Shown: piece after piece, positions 18,418 to 25,482 of the stretch
Layout: each line of letters opens with the position of its first letter
Numbering within the stretch: the first letter of the stretch is position 1
DNA from: Pseudoalteromonas luteoviolacea DSM 6061
GTDB taxonomy: Bacteria; Pseudomonadota; Gammaproteobacteria; Enterobacterales; Alteromonadaceae
Reading direction: 5' to 3'
NCBI RefSeq assembly: GCF_001625655.1
Contig: NZ_AUYB01000103.1
Location: 1-64,000 of the forward strand
DNA: 64,000 nucleotides
Made by a program: the position numbers and the translations under genes
Notes under the pieces: model-generated
The model's database searches: none
Told to the model about the DNA's origin: nothing
The model's input: the letters and a program-made list of their open reading frames with translations, nothing else

Positions 18418-20046
18418 TTACTCAGATTCTGGCATATAGTAGTGTGTGTCTCTGTCGCTGGTGAGATACCAGTTTTGTGCTTGTTCGCCGCTAGACTCTA
18501 CCCACGTTTCATAATCAGGATATGCCCACAGTACGTCGATATATTCTCTTGGGTAGTGCCATTCTTCACTGACCATTAAAGCCCATGGCAGGTTGTCAGC
18601 AGTCCTAAAGTAGCGATTGGCAGCTGCATCAGAGGTATCATCGACTTTTCCAAAGCGAGTTTGATCGAATAAGTCAGTAGGTGGATAGTCAGCCATATGG
18701 ACTTCGATTGTTCTGTCTGCGGTTCTAAAAATGAAGAAATCCATATCAGTAATGCTGAGTGAGGGTTGAGATTCAGCGAATGTCACATCCAGTGTAAATG
18801 GAACTGGTTCAAAGTAAGTGCAGGTTTTGACGGTATTGAAGTGCGAACATTGCCCAGATTGCCCTGTTTGAGTGAATACTTGTGTACTGCTCCACAGTTG
18901 TAGCACGGCATTGCTTTGGAATTCTTCAGCTGACTTCTCAAAATTTTGTCCATCTATTGTGATAGTTGCACTTTCAATTAGATCTGGCGTTGAACCCATT
19001 AAACGTAACCCGTATCCATTCTCATATGCTGCGCCTCGGGCTGTGATCCAGCCATGTACAATAAACCCACTCACAAGGTTGTTGGCATCAAATGTGGTCT
19101 GAATACGCTGTTTGACGACTAAGTCATTCATGTCATAGTCACCTCTTTGTGGCCAATTATCTTCGTAAGCGAGTGTAGAAACTCCCGTTGCAGAAGGGAA
19201 ATACTGGCTGTGTGAGCGGCGATAATTGTTAGGGAACTCATCTTGCTCGTCCGCAATACCATCGGCGTCACTGTCGTTCGCTTCTGGCATGGTGACTAAA
19301 TTGTTTGAAGAGATAGCTGTACCTGGGCTGGCAGTCACACTGAATACAGCATCATTGAAGTCATTGTCACCCCATGTACGAGGTAAGTCTTCAAAGCCAA
19401 TGACAACTTCTTGCTCTTGCTCATCATAAAGCAATACACAGTGCTGTCTTAAGTCTTCTGTTGGTTCTGGGTTAAGTGACGACAATGAATAGTAATAAGG
19501 AATTTGCCAGTTTTTCACTCCGGTGTAGTACCAAAAGCCATTCGCAGCGACAAAGAAACCTATACTTGTACCAGCTGGGAAGGTCCCAATGCTCACGCGA
19601 TGCCCATTTGTAAGGTGTGGGTAGCTCAAGTTTGGGAATACAATTGTTTCTTGCACTTCTTCCGGTGTGGTGGGTGGGTTTTCTGGATCAAACGTAAAGT
19701 AACCAAAGGAGTTTTTGTATCCTGCACCTTCGTGAATAAAGGTAATGAAAACTTCCGCTTCCTCGTCTAAGTGAATCGTAGACCCCGCGTCACCAGTAAT
19801 GAATGCTTCGTTTACTTTGGCTTCAGGAAGTGCATTACTAATACGCTGAAAGAAATCACTACTATATTGGTCTCGGGTGTATATGAGGTCGTCGGGTTTG
19901 CCCGTGTTTTGATTGTATCCGATTGGCCATGGCTGTCCTGACTGGAATTGCCATACGTATTGACCGTCAACTTGTTGCACAGCAAATGTTGGTGCTGCCG
20001 ATGCGCATAAGGCTGCGCTAAGACACATCTTAGTTAGGTAGTTCAT
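18418..20046 (-). CDS. Secreted LruC-domain protein (DUF4114-like plus LruC/DUF4842)
   Basis: The 542-residue protein has a Sec signal peptide (cleavage after TFA, residue ~22). Residues about 80-240 look like a DUF4114-type beta domain, ending in GFEDLPRTWGDNDFND. A calcium-binding-type segment DSDADGIADEQDEFP follows at ~258-272. The LruC domain (about 285-530) contains EDNWPQRGDYDMNDLVV. No PEP-CTERM, LPXTG-like or transmembrane anchor is seen at the C-terminus. LruC-domain proteins are exported and poorly characterised. It is first in a two-gene operon with a lipoprotein, and a strong sigma-54 promoter lies ~40 bp upstream, placing it with the EPS genes. A matrix or adhesion role is inferred. 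Confidence 0.85.
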   Translation of the reverse strand: MNYLTKMCLSAALCASAAPTFAVQQVDGQYVWQFQSGQPWPIGYNQNTGKPDDLIYTRDQYSSDFFQRISNALPEAKVNEAFITGDAGSTIHLDEEAEVFITFIHEGAGYKNSFGYFTFDPENPPTTPEEVQETIVFPNLSYPHLTNGHRVSIGTFPAGTSIGFFVAANGFWYYTGVKNWQIPYYYSLSSLNPEPTEDLRQHCVLLYDEQEQEVVIGFEDLPRTWGDNDFNDAVFSVTASPGTAISSNNLVTMPEANDSDADGIADEQDEFPNNYRRSHSQYFPSATGVSTLAYEDNWPQRGDYDMNDLVVKQRIQTTFDANNLVSGFIVHGWITARGAAYENGYGLRLMGSTPDLIESATITIDGQNFEKSAEEFQSNAVLQLWSSTQVFTQTGQSGQCSHFNTVKTCTYFEPVPFTLDVTFAESQPSLSITDMDFFIFRTADRTIEVHMADYPPTDLFDQTRFGKVDDTSDAAANRYFRTADNLPWALMVSEEWHYPREYIDVLWAYPDYETWVESSGEQAQNWYLTSDRDTHYYMPESE

Positions 20047-20086
20047 AGTGTAAGAACCTTGTATTCAGTTGATGATACTCTGAGAG

Positions 20087-20102
20087 AGCAGCAAACATGC
20101 CA
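20087..20102 (-). promoter_or_regulatory. Sigma-54 promoter of the lruC-lipoprotein operon
   Basis: On the minus strand the site reads TGGCATGTTTGCTGCT: TGGCA at -24, TGC plus T at -12 and exact GG-N10-GC spacing. The predicted start is near 20076, giving a ~30-nt leader to the ATG at 20046. Confidence 0.75.
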
Positions 20103-20164
20103 AAATACAATGTCCTTAATTAACAGTTGGTTATGTTTTTTGTTCAGGGAATATAGAGGTTTTT

Positions 20165-20179
20165 TTCGCATTATTGCAA
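20165..20179. promoter_or_regulatory. Candidate activator element upstream of lruC
   Basis: TTCGCATTATTGCAA is one insertion/substitution away from the TTCGCATTTTGCAA element before wzx. Its centre is ~95 bp upstream of the predicted lruC start. Its role is inferred from recurrence near other sigma-54 promoters. Confidence 0.45.
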
Positions 20180-20181
20180 GT

Positions 20182-20217
20182 GATATTTTTCTCATTTTTA
20201 AAATTGAGAAAAATATC
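20182..20217. repeat. Perfect 13-bp inverted repeat in the lruC / GT34-like intergenic region
   Basis: GATATTTTTCTCA (20182-20194) and TGAGAAAAATATC (20205-20217) flank a 10-nt AT-only spacer. It lies between the divergent lruC and GT34-like genes, next to the candidate activator element. It could be an operator or activator site, or a hairpin in the leader of the GT34-like gene (TTTT follows on the + strand). Confidence 0.8.
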
Positions 20218-20285
20218 TTTTGGGCAAATTACATTTCTTTTGCTTTATTAATAAATAATACCAAGCATTATTTGGAGGTGTATTA

Positions 20286-21026
20286 ATGAATAAACCGAGT
20301 ACTACACTCGTTTTTAGTGTTGCCTTGAATGGATATCAGTGGCGCTATAGCCATTGTATAAAAAGTCAAAAGCAATACGCGAAAAAAATGAATTACCAAT
20401 ATGTCGTGGTGTCTCGTCCTATATTTACATCGCTAGGCGTTGAGTGTTGTTGGTTGAAGCTATTACTACTAAAAGCTGCACTGGAGGCAGGCTATAGCAA
20501 AGTCCTTTTTGTCGATGCTGATGCATTTATTCAACCAACATGTCCACCTGTGGAGCAGTTGATTACTGATGACAAGTATTTGTATATGGCACACGGCTAT
20601 AGTGGAGAGATAAATTCCGGCGTTATGCTAATGCAGGAGTCACAATCATCCCTTGATTGGCTGAATGATGTTTTGTCTTCAATTTGTACACCTGTTGCTG
20701 AATCCGAGGGGATCGGCTGGGGAGAGAATGGTCATGTTGCCCATTTTGCCAAAACTTGGCAGGGTTTCCAGTTGATATCACCTAAGTGGAATAATACTTA
20801 TGCAAAAGAGATGAGCGATTATATACGTCACTTTAATTTTGGGCCGTTAAAAAACAGTTGGTCTGATAAAATCGTTCATAAAGTCATATTTAAGGTGAGC
20901 AAAATTTTACTCAAATGTGATTTGAATGACTTGAGTCAACAGGAAAAAAAGTTGCAAGTAGTGCAGCATAAACTGCCCAAATTGTTCAACCAGGTTGTAA
21001 GGATTTACCCTGAATTTTCAAAATAA
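20286..21026 (+). CDS. GT34-like (galactosyltransferase GMA12/MNN10 type) glycosyltransferase
   Basis: The 246-residue protein begins like a GT-A enzyme of the GT34/GT8 type (TLVFSVALNGYQWRYSHCIKSQ region, NYQYVVVSRP). It contains the DxD metal motif in KVLFVDADAFIQP and an EINSGVMLMQ block typical of these families. An AGGAGGTG-like ribosome site (TTGGAGGTG) precedes the ATG. It is read divergently from lruC. Unlike the other EPS units I found no GG-N10-GC promoter in its upstream region, so it may be controlled differently. The sugar transferred is unknown. Confidence 0.75.
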   Translation: MNKPSTTLVFSVALNGYQWRYSHCIKSQKQYAKKMNYQYVVVSRPIFTSLGVECCWLKLLLLKAALEAGYSKVLFVDADAFIQPTCPPVEQLITDDKYLYMAHGYSGEINSGVMLMQESQSSLDWLNDVLSSICTPVAESEGIGWGENGHVAHFAKTWQGFQLISPKWNNTYAKEMSDYIRHFNFGPLKNSWSDKIVHKVIFKVSKILLKCDLNDLSQQEKKLQVVQHKLPKLFNQVVRIYPEFSK

Positions 21027-21089
21027 ATGGAACAAAAAGAAATTATCTATACCTCACGATCAAATTAATTTTTATTTTAAAAAAAGGTT

Positions 21090-21109
21090 TTCGAATTAGT
21101 TTGCAAAAT
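21090..21109. promoter_or_regulatory. Candidate activator element upstream of the wecG-like operon
   Basis: TTCGAATTAGTTTGCAAAAT shares the TTCG.ATT and TTGCAAAA blocks with the elements before the other EPS operons. Its centre lies ~114 bp upstream of the predicted sigma-54 start. Tentative. Confidence 0.4.
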
Positions 21110-21187
21110 AGAAAAGCTATTTCTTATTTAACGGTGCTGAATATATTTTCTTTATACAAATCATTGCTTTAAATTTTTTAATGTGAT

Positions 21188-21203
21188 TGGCATAGTCCTC
21201 GCA
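21188..21203 (+). promoter_or_regulatory. Sigma-54 promoter of the wecG-like / initiating transferase operon
   Basis: TGGCATAGTCCTCGCA has TGGCA at -24 and GCA at -12, with exact GG-N10-GC spacing. The predicted start is near 21214, 25 nt before the ATG at 21239. Confidence 0.72.
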
Positions 21204-21238
21204 ATCATCCCTACAAGATAAATATTCGGGGCTTGATT

Positions 21239-22495
21239 ATGTTGGACAATAATGGAACACCTCAAAATACTGATACAACACAATATCATTCACTGAGAAG
21301 CTATGTGAGACGTTTTGCAGCAGCTTCTTTGATGGTTGCTGCACTGCCAGTTATGGCAATCAACATCGTCTGGAGCTGTATTCTTTTACGTGCCCCTTTA
21401 AAAAAAGGAAAGTGGTTAGACATCGGTGGTGACGTAGTTGAACTATATAGCTGGCGCTGTGGGCTGTTAAAAAATAGCGCGTCGCTTATCAACGTAGCTG
21501 CTGGACATGTAAACTTTGTTGGCACTCCTATTATTTGGGAGGACACCACCGTTCCCAATATACGTCGATTTAAGTCGCCTTGTGAACGCGCGGGCTTGTT
21601 CGACTGCTTGCAGCTTCATCGCTTAACTGGGCTTGTTGCTGGTGATACCGCTAGTTTGCTAAAGAAACAAGACGAGCAGAGTTTGGTAAAAGATTGCGTG
21701 ATGGTTATGAAAATCATCGTTTGTCGCTTGTTGTACAAACATGGCGGTATAAAACACGCTAAAGCCGCGGTTTTCGGCATACCATTTGAAAACGCCAAAA
21801 TGGCCGACGCAGTTAGTTGGGTTTGTGACCCACATACAGATAAAAATTACTGCCAAATCGGTTATTTCCTAAATGCTAATTCGATTAACCTCGCCGCAAA
21901 CAATTCGGCGCTGCAAACCACACTATCTCAGAGTAACAAGAATTTTGTTGACGGTTCAGGCATGCGACTCGCTGCAAGACACGCAGGTATAGACCTCGCT
22001 GACAACATAAACGGGACTGATATGTTACCGGTATTGTGCGAAAAGGCCTGTGAAACTGGCAGCTCCTTCTTTTTGTTGGGAGCAAAAGAAGGTATCGCCG
22101 AAAAAGCGGGCAAAGCGTTACAAAGTCAATTTGAAGGGTTAGACATACGCGGCACACACCACGGTTATTTCCAAAGCGATGATGAGATCATTGAAAAAAT
22201 TAACAATAGCGGTGCGACGATACTGTTGGTGGCGCTAGGCTCGCCACGTCAAGAAATGTGGTTAGAACAAAATAGACATCGCCTTGACTGCCGTTGTGCA
22301 TTAGCTGTCGGGGGATTATTAGACTTTTTCTCTGGTGCAATTCCACGAGCGCCACTTTGGATGAGAGAGCTAGGACTAGAGTGGATTTGGCGTCTGATGC
22401 AAGAGCCTAAAGCCAAATTTAATCGCTATGTCATTGGCAACCCAGTTTTTCTTTTTCGAGTTTACGTTTTAAAACAATCTATCAGAGGGCTTTAA
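21239..22495 (+). CDS. WecG/TagA/CpsF glycosyltransferase with degenerate sugar-transferase N-terminal half
   Basis: I use the ATG at 21239 (418 residues), preceded by CGGGG; an in-frame TTG lies 6 bp upstream. The C-terminal ~240 residues are a WecG/TagA/CpsF (GT26) domain: FLNANSINLAA, FVDGSGMRLAARHAG, NGTDMLP, FFLLGAKEGIAEKA, LLVALGSPRQEMWL and the FSGAIPRAPLWMRELGLEW end. The N-terminal ~170 residues have one membrane segment and echo the bacterial sugar-transferase domain late motifs (LINVAAGHVNFVGTP for the usual INVLKGDMSLVGPRP), but lack the KFRSM and DELPQ catalytic motifs. It is followed 2 bp later by a complete initiating transferase. GT26 enzymes usually add the second sugar to the lipid-linked first sugar. 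Confidence 0.85.
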   Translation: MLDNNGTPQNTDTTQYHSLRSYVRRFAAASLMVAALPVMAINIVWSCILLRAPLKKGKWLDIGGDVVELYSWRCGLLKNSASLINVAAGHVNFVGTPIIWEDTTVPNIRRFKSPCERAGLFDCLQLHRLTGLVAGDTASLLKKQDEQSLVKDCVMVMKIIVCRLLYKHGGIKHAKAAVFGIPFENAKMADAVSWVCDPHTDKNYCQIGYFLNANSINLAANNSALQTTLSQSNKNFVDGSGMRLAARHAGIDLADNINGTDMLPVLCEKACETGSSFFLLGAKEGIAEKAGKALQSQFEGLDIRGTHHGYFQSDDEIIEKINNSGATILLVALGSPRQEMWLEQNRHRLDCRCALAVGGLLDFFSGAIPRAPLWMRELGLEWIWRLMQEPKAKFNRYVIGNPVFLFRVYVLKQSIRGL

Positions 22496-22497
22496 TC

Positions 22498-23193
22498 ATG
22501 GAAATTACAAATAAAATTTCAACATCAGCCACGGTAAGTTCAATCAGCGCTATGCGTAGCAACAATGCAAAAAAAGCGAATATTGATGGTGTACATCATG
22601 GTATTCCTGTGTGGTTTCAACGTGCAGTAGCAACGCTCGGCTTACTTGCTATTAGCCCTCTTTTGGCACTGCTTATGTTAGCTATCAAGTTAGAAAGCAA
22701 AGGACCATGCGTTTTCAAACAAGTGCGTGTGGGTAAATATGGTCGTCGCTTTACTATGTATAAGTTCCGCTCTATGTACTTGCAGGATGACCCTCGCTTC
22801 AAAGCGCCTGACCAAAAAGACAGTTCGAGAGAAGGGGTTTGTCAAAAGTATATCCACGATCCTCGTATTACCTGCATCGGCCGTTTTATTCGTAAATACT
22901 CAATCGATGAATTGCCACAATTACTTAATGTTGTGAAAGGGGATATGTTGCTTATCGGCCCAAGACCTGCATTGGAAATAGAAGTGGCACAATATAACCC
23001 AAGCCAGTTGTCACGCTTAAATAGTGAACAGGGCTTAACAGGACTTTGGCAAGTGACGGGCAGAGCAGACACCACCTTTGAACAGCAAGTTCAATTGGAT
23101 GAGCAATACATCGAAGAGCAAAGTATCACCAGTGACATTAAAATATTGTTTAAGACTGTGCCTTGTGTATTGGGAGCCAAAGGCGCATATTAA
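22498..23193 (+). CDS. Initiating undecaprenyl-phosphate sugar phosphotransferase (PglC/WcaJ-C type)
   Basis: This enzyme transfers a sugar-1-phosphate to undecaprenyl phosphate, starting EPS repeat-unit synthesis on the inner membrane. The 231-residue protein is the short monotopic form with one hydrophobic segment near residues 40-62 and no N-terminal multi-helix domain. Conserved motifs are intact: VFKQVRVGKYGRRF, MYKFRSM, SIDELPQLLNVVKGDM, LIGPRP and GLTGLWQVTGR. It starts 2 bp after the wecG-like gene, so the first and second sugar additions are encoded together. A strong terminator follows. The sugar specificity is not readable from the sequence. Confidence 0.93.
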   Translation: MEITNKISTSATVSSISAMRSNNAKKANIDGVHHGIPVWFQRAVATLGLLAISPLLALLMLAIKLESKGPCVFKQVRVGKYGRRFTMYKFRSMYLQDDPRFKAPDQKDSSREGVCQKYIHDPRITCIGRFIRKYSIDELPQLLNVVKGDMLLIGPRPALEIEVAQYNPSQLSRLNSEQGLTGLWQVTGRADTTFEQQVQLDEQYIEEQSITSDIKILFKTVPCVLGAKGAY

Positions 23194-23212
23194 TTAAGTA
23201 TGAACTTCAACG

Positions 23213-23245
23213 AGCCAGCACATATCGTGCTGGCTTTTTTATTTT
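23213..23245 (+). terminator. Intrinsic terminator after the initiating transferase gene
   Basis: A perfect 9-bp stem (AGCCAGCAC, 23213-23221, with GTGCTGGCT, 23227-23235) closes a 5-nt loop and is followed by TTTTTATTTT. Confidence 0.93.
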
Positions 23246-23260
23246 AGAAAAATTCGCTAT

Positions 23261-23282
23261 TTCGCATTTTCGAAATGCAAAA
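23261..23282. promoter_or_regulatory. Candidate activator element upstream of the pyruvyl transferase operon
   Basis: TTCGCATTTTCGAAATGC plus AAAA is a near-palindrome (GCATTT-TCG-AAATGC core). It shares TTCGCATTTT with the element before wzx. The centre is ~118 bp upstream of the predicted sigma-54 start at ~23389. Confidence 0.5.
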
Positions 23283-23362
23283 ATCCCCTTTGTATTCTGC
23301 ATTAAAACCTTATTTAAATATAAAAATCCATATATATCAGAATATTAAAAAATTATTTTTAT

Positions 23363-23378
23363 TGGCACACTGCCTGCA
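23363..23378 (+). promoter_or_regulatory. Sigma-54 promoter of the pyruvyl transferase-GT2 operon
   Basis: TGGCACACTGCCTGCA is a near-perfect match to TGGCAC-N5-TTGCW with exact GG-N10-GC spacing. It is the strongest of the five EPS sites. The predicted start is near 23389, ~26 nt before the ATG at 23415. Confidence 0.85.
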
Positions 23379-23414
23379 ATTAGTTACTCAGACATTAAGA
23401 ATTGAGGACTAATC

Positions 23415-24554
23415 ATGCAAAGCAAAAGCGACATATTTGTAGTGGGATATTACGGCATGCGCAATAGCGGCGATGATGCATTGATGCTAGCCAGTGTTGA
23501 GGGGGCCAAGCAAGCATTTGGCTCCAATCAAGTAGCCGTCAATGCAAGCCGCCAATATTCTCTTGTAAAACAGTTAGAGCTGCAAGGTCAGGGACCTATG
23601 CTGTTTAGAGGGCATCAACGCATCGCTAACTACAAGCAAGCATACGATGCGCAGAAAATAGTATTCGGTGGTGGTTCAGTGCTGCACTCGAGTAAAGATA
23701 TTGCACAAAAGTGCCACATGATATCTCTGTGCGGTAAACAGTCTAGCTACGCAGTGGGTGTAGGCATAGAAGCATTTAAAACGACGAAAGACGAAAAGCA
23801 ATGTATTAAGTTTTTGAACAAATGTCACTTTGTGGGGGTGAGGGACGCACAAAGTTACGAGATTGCTAAGTCAATCGCGCCAAATTCCAATGTTGCTTTG
23901 ACCTTTGATCTGGCGCCCTCATTGCTGCACTACTTTGGCAACTCAATCAGAACAATCGATAGAAGAGGGGTCGCATTTAATTTCTGCCAACAAGCTACCA
24001 ATGCATTCGGGGAGACTGATGCTTTGAATGAACGCGCTCGAGTGCGTAAGGCTGTGAAGCTTATTACTGCAGTTTGGGAAACGACTCGAGAGGATGTCTA
24101 TCTGATGGAGCTTAATGATCATGGGGTATTGGGTGATAACCTCATTCATGACCAAATTATAAGTAAGCTACCCAGTTACGTGCCAATAAAGCGGATACGT
24201 TACACCATCAACCCGCTTCGTATGCTTCAAAGCATCGCAATGTTTAAAGCCGTGGTAGGTATGAGGCTTCATGCCGCTATTTACGCTTATATGATGAATA
24301 CACCGTTTGTAAGCTTGCAATATCACAGCAAATGTAAGCAGTGGTCAAAGCAAATTGGCATGGCGCAAGATTATCAGTTTGACGCAAACGAGTATGAGAC
24401 CGAAAACATTATTAGCACCATAAACCAGCTGGTGGCCGGGCACTGTATTGCCCCAACCCTACCTGTCGAGCAAGCCATCGCGTTATCAATGAAGAATTGG
24501 AGTAATGAATATGAACAGCATCAAGTTTTCAGTCGTAATCCCTCTTTACAATAA
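23415..24554 (+). CDS. Polysaccharide pyruvyl transferase family protein
   Basis: The 379-residue protein begins DIFVVGYYGMRNSGDDAL, the typical opening of the CsaB/WcaK pyruvyl-transferase family. It has the KIVFGGGSVLHSS and VVGMRLHAAIYAYMMNTPFVSL blocks of the C-terminal half. Family members add ketal pyruvate from phosphoenolpyruvate to sugars, giving the polymer negative charge. A GAGGAC ribosome site precedes the ATG. It is the first gene of a two-gene unit behind the best sigma-54 promoter in the locus, and its end overlaps the next gene by about 44 bp. Pyruvylation of this EPS is inferred from family membership. Confidence 0.88.
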   Translation: MQSKSDIFVVGYYGMRNSGDDALMLASVEGAKQAFGSNQVAVNASRQYSLVKQLELQGQGPMLFRGHQRIANYKQAYDAQKIVFGGGSVLHSSKDIAQKCHMISLCGKQSSYAVGVGIEAFKTTKDEKQCIKFLNKCHFVGVRDAQSYEIAKSIAPNSNVALTFDLAPSLLHYFGNSIRTIDRRGVAFNFCQQATNAFGETDALNERARVRKAVKLITAVWETTREDVYLMELNDHGVLGDNLIHDQIISKLPSYVPIKRIRYTINPLRMLQSIAMFKAVVGMRLHAAIYAYMMNTPFVSLQYHSKCKQWSKQIGMAQDYQFDANEYETENIISTINQLVAGHCIAPTLPVEQAIALSMKNWSNEYEQHQVFSRNPSLQ

Positions 24555-25440
24555 GAGTGAGTGTATCGAGCGCACAATTAATAGCGTTTTGCAGCAGTCT
24601 TATTCAGCCGATGAAATTGTGGTGATAGATGATGGCTCGACAGATGACAGTGTGGCAAAAGTTGAAGCGCTGAAGGTGCCTAATCTAAAGCTTATTCGCC
24701 AAGAGAACCAAGGGGTATCTGCTGCAAGAAACACTGGCGCGCAACATTGCAGTAATGACTTTATGGCATTTCTTGATGCAGATGATACTTGGACACCATT
24801 TTTCTTATCTCGCATTGCTGACTTGATTACCCGCTTTCCAAACATGGGGCTGTATGCAACACGCTATCAAAAGGTCTATGGCGATAATGAGTTTTTAGAT
24901 GCCAAAATTGCTTTGACGCGCTGGGACGCTTGCGGCTACGAAATGGATAACTATTTTGCCGTCGCTGCCAGTGGAGATCTGCCATTTACGATGTCGAGCA
25001 TCGTGGTCAGTAAGCCAGTATTTCACGACTTGGGTGGATTTCCATGTGGAGAGTGGATGGGGGAAGATCAGAGCTTTTATATTAACTTTGCCATGTATTC
25101 TCGTATTGCATACACGCCAGTAATTGAGAGTTTTTATTACCAAGGCACTCAAAATAGTGCTTGTGACAAGGCTCCACCACAAGAGCTATGTCCTTTTGCA
25201 GAGCGTCTTCTAGATGATGTGAAAGAAGGTAGGGTGGCTGAAAAGCTAAAACCTATGGTGTTAAAATACGTGGGGGCGCACATATGTGATTTAGCAAAGC
25301 GTCATATTCAACATCGCTCAATCGAGTATGCGGCGCAATTACTTACGCACCCTGCGTCACGTAAAAAGCCCCTACATTGGAGTTATTATAAGTTTGTAGC
25401 GTTGCCCATGGCATACTTAAACAAGTTCAAAAATGCTTAA
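24511..25440 (+). CDS. Family 2 glycosyltransferase overlapping the pyruvyl transferase gene
   Basis: The protein opens IKFSVVIPLYNKSECIERTI and has the GT-A signatures VVIDDGSTDDS and FLDADDTWTP. I chose the ATG at 24511 because GGAG lies 8 nt upstream; the ATG at 24505 is too close to that site. Either start lies inside the end of the preceding gene, so the two are translationally coupled. It has about 309 residues and no membrane helix. The donor sugar is unknown. It is the last gene of the EPS locus, convergent with lpxH. Confidence 0.87.
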   Translation: MNSIKFSVVIPLYNKSECIERTINSVLQQSYSADEIVVIDDGSTDDSVAKVEALKVPNLKLIRQENQGVSAARNTGAQHCSNDFMAFLDADDTWTPFFLSRIADLITRFPNMGLYATRYQKVYGDNEFLDAKIALTRWDACGYEMDNYFAVAASGDLPFTMSSIVVSKPVFHDLGGFPCGEWMGEDQSFYINFAMYSRIAYTPVIESFYYQGTQNSACDKAPPQELCPFAERLLDDVKEGRVAEKLKPMVLKYVGAHICDLAKRHIQHRSIEYAAQLLTHPASRKKPLHWSYYKFVALPMAYLNKFKNA

Positions 25441-25444
25441 TCAA

Positions 25445-25482
25445 GTACAGTGAGTATAAGCTATTTGTTGTGCTCACTGTAC
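25445..25482. terminator. Inverted repeat between convergent GT2 and lpxH genes
   Basis: GTACAGTGAG (25445-25454) and CTCACTGTAC (25473-25482) form a perfect 10-bp stem with an 18-nt loop, overlapping the last lpxH codons. No T-run follows. It is a possible bidirectional end structure. Confidence 0.45.

Noticed and set aside
18418..20046. PEP-CTERM/exosortase substrate
   Set aside because: The C-terminus lacks a PEP motif, hydrophobic helix and basic tail, and no exosortase gene is seen in the locus.
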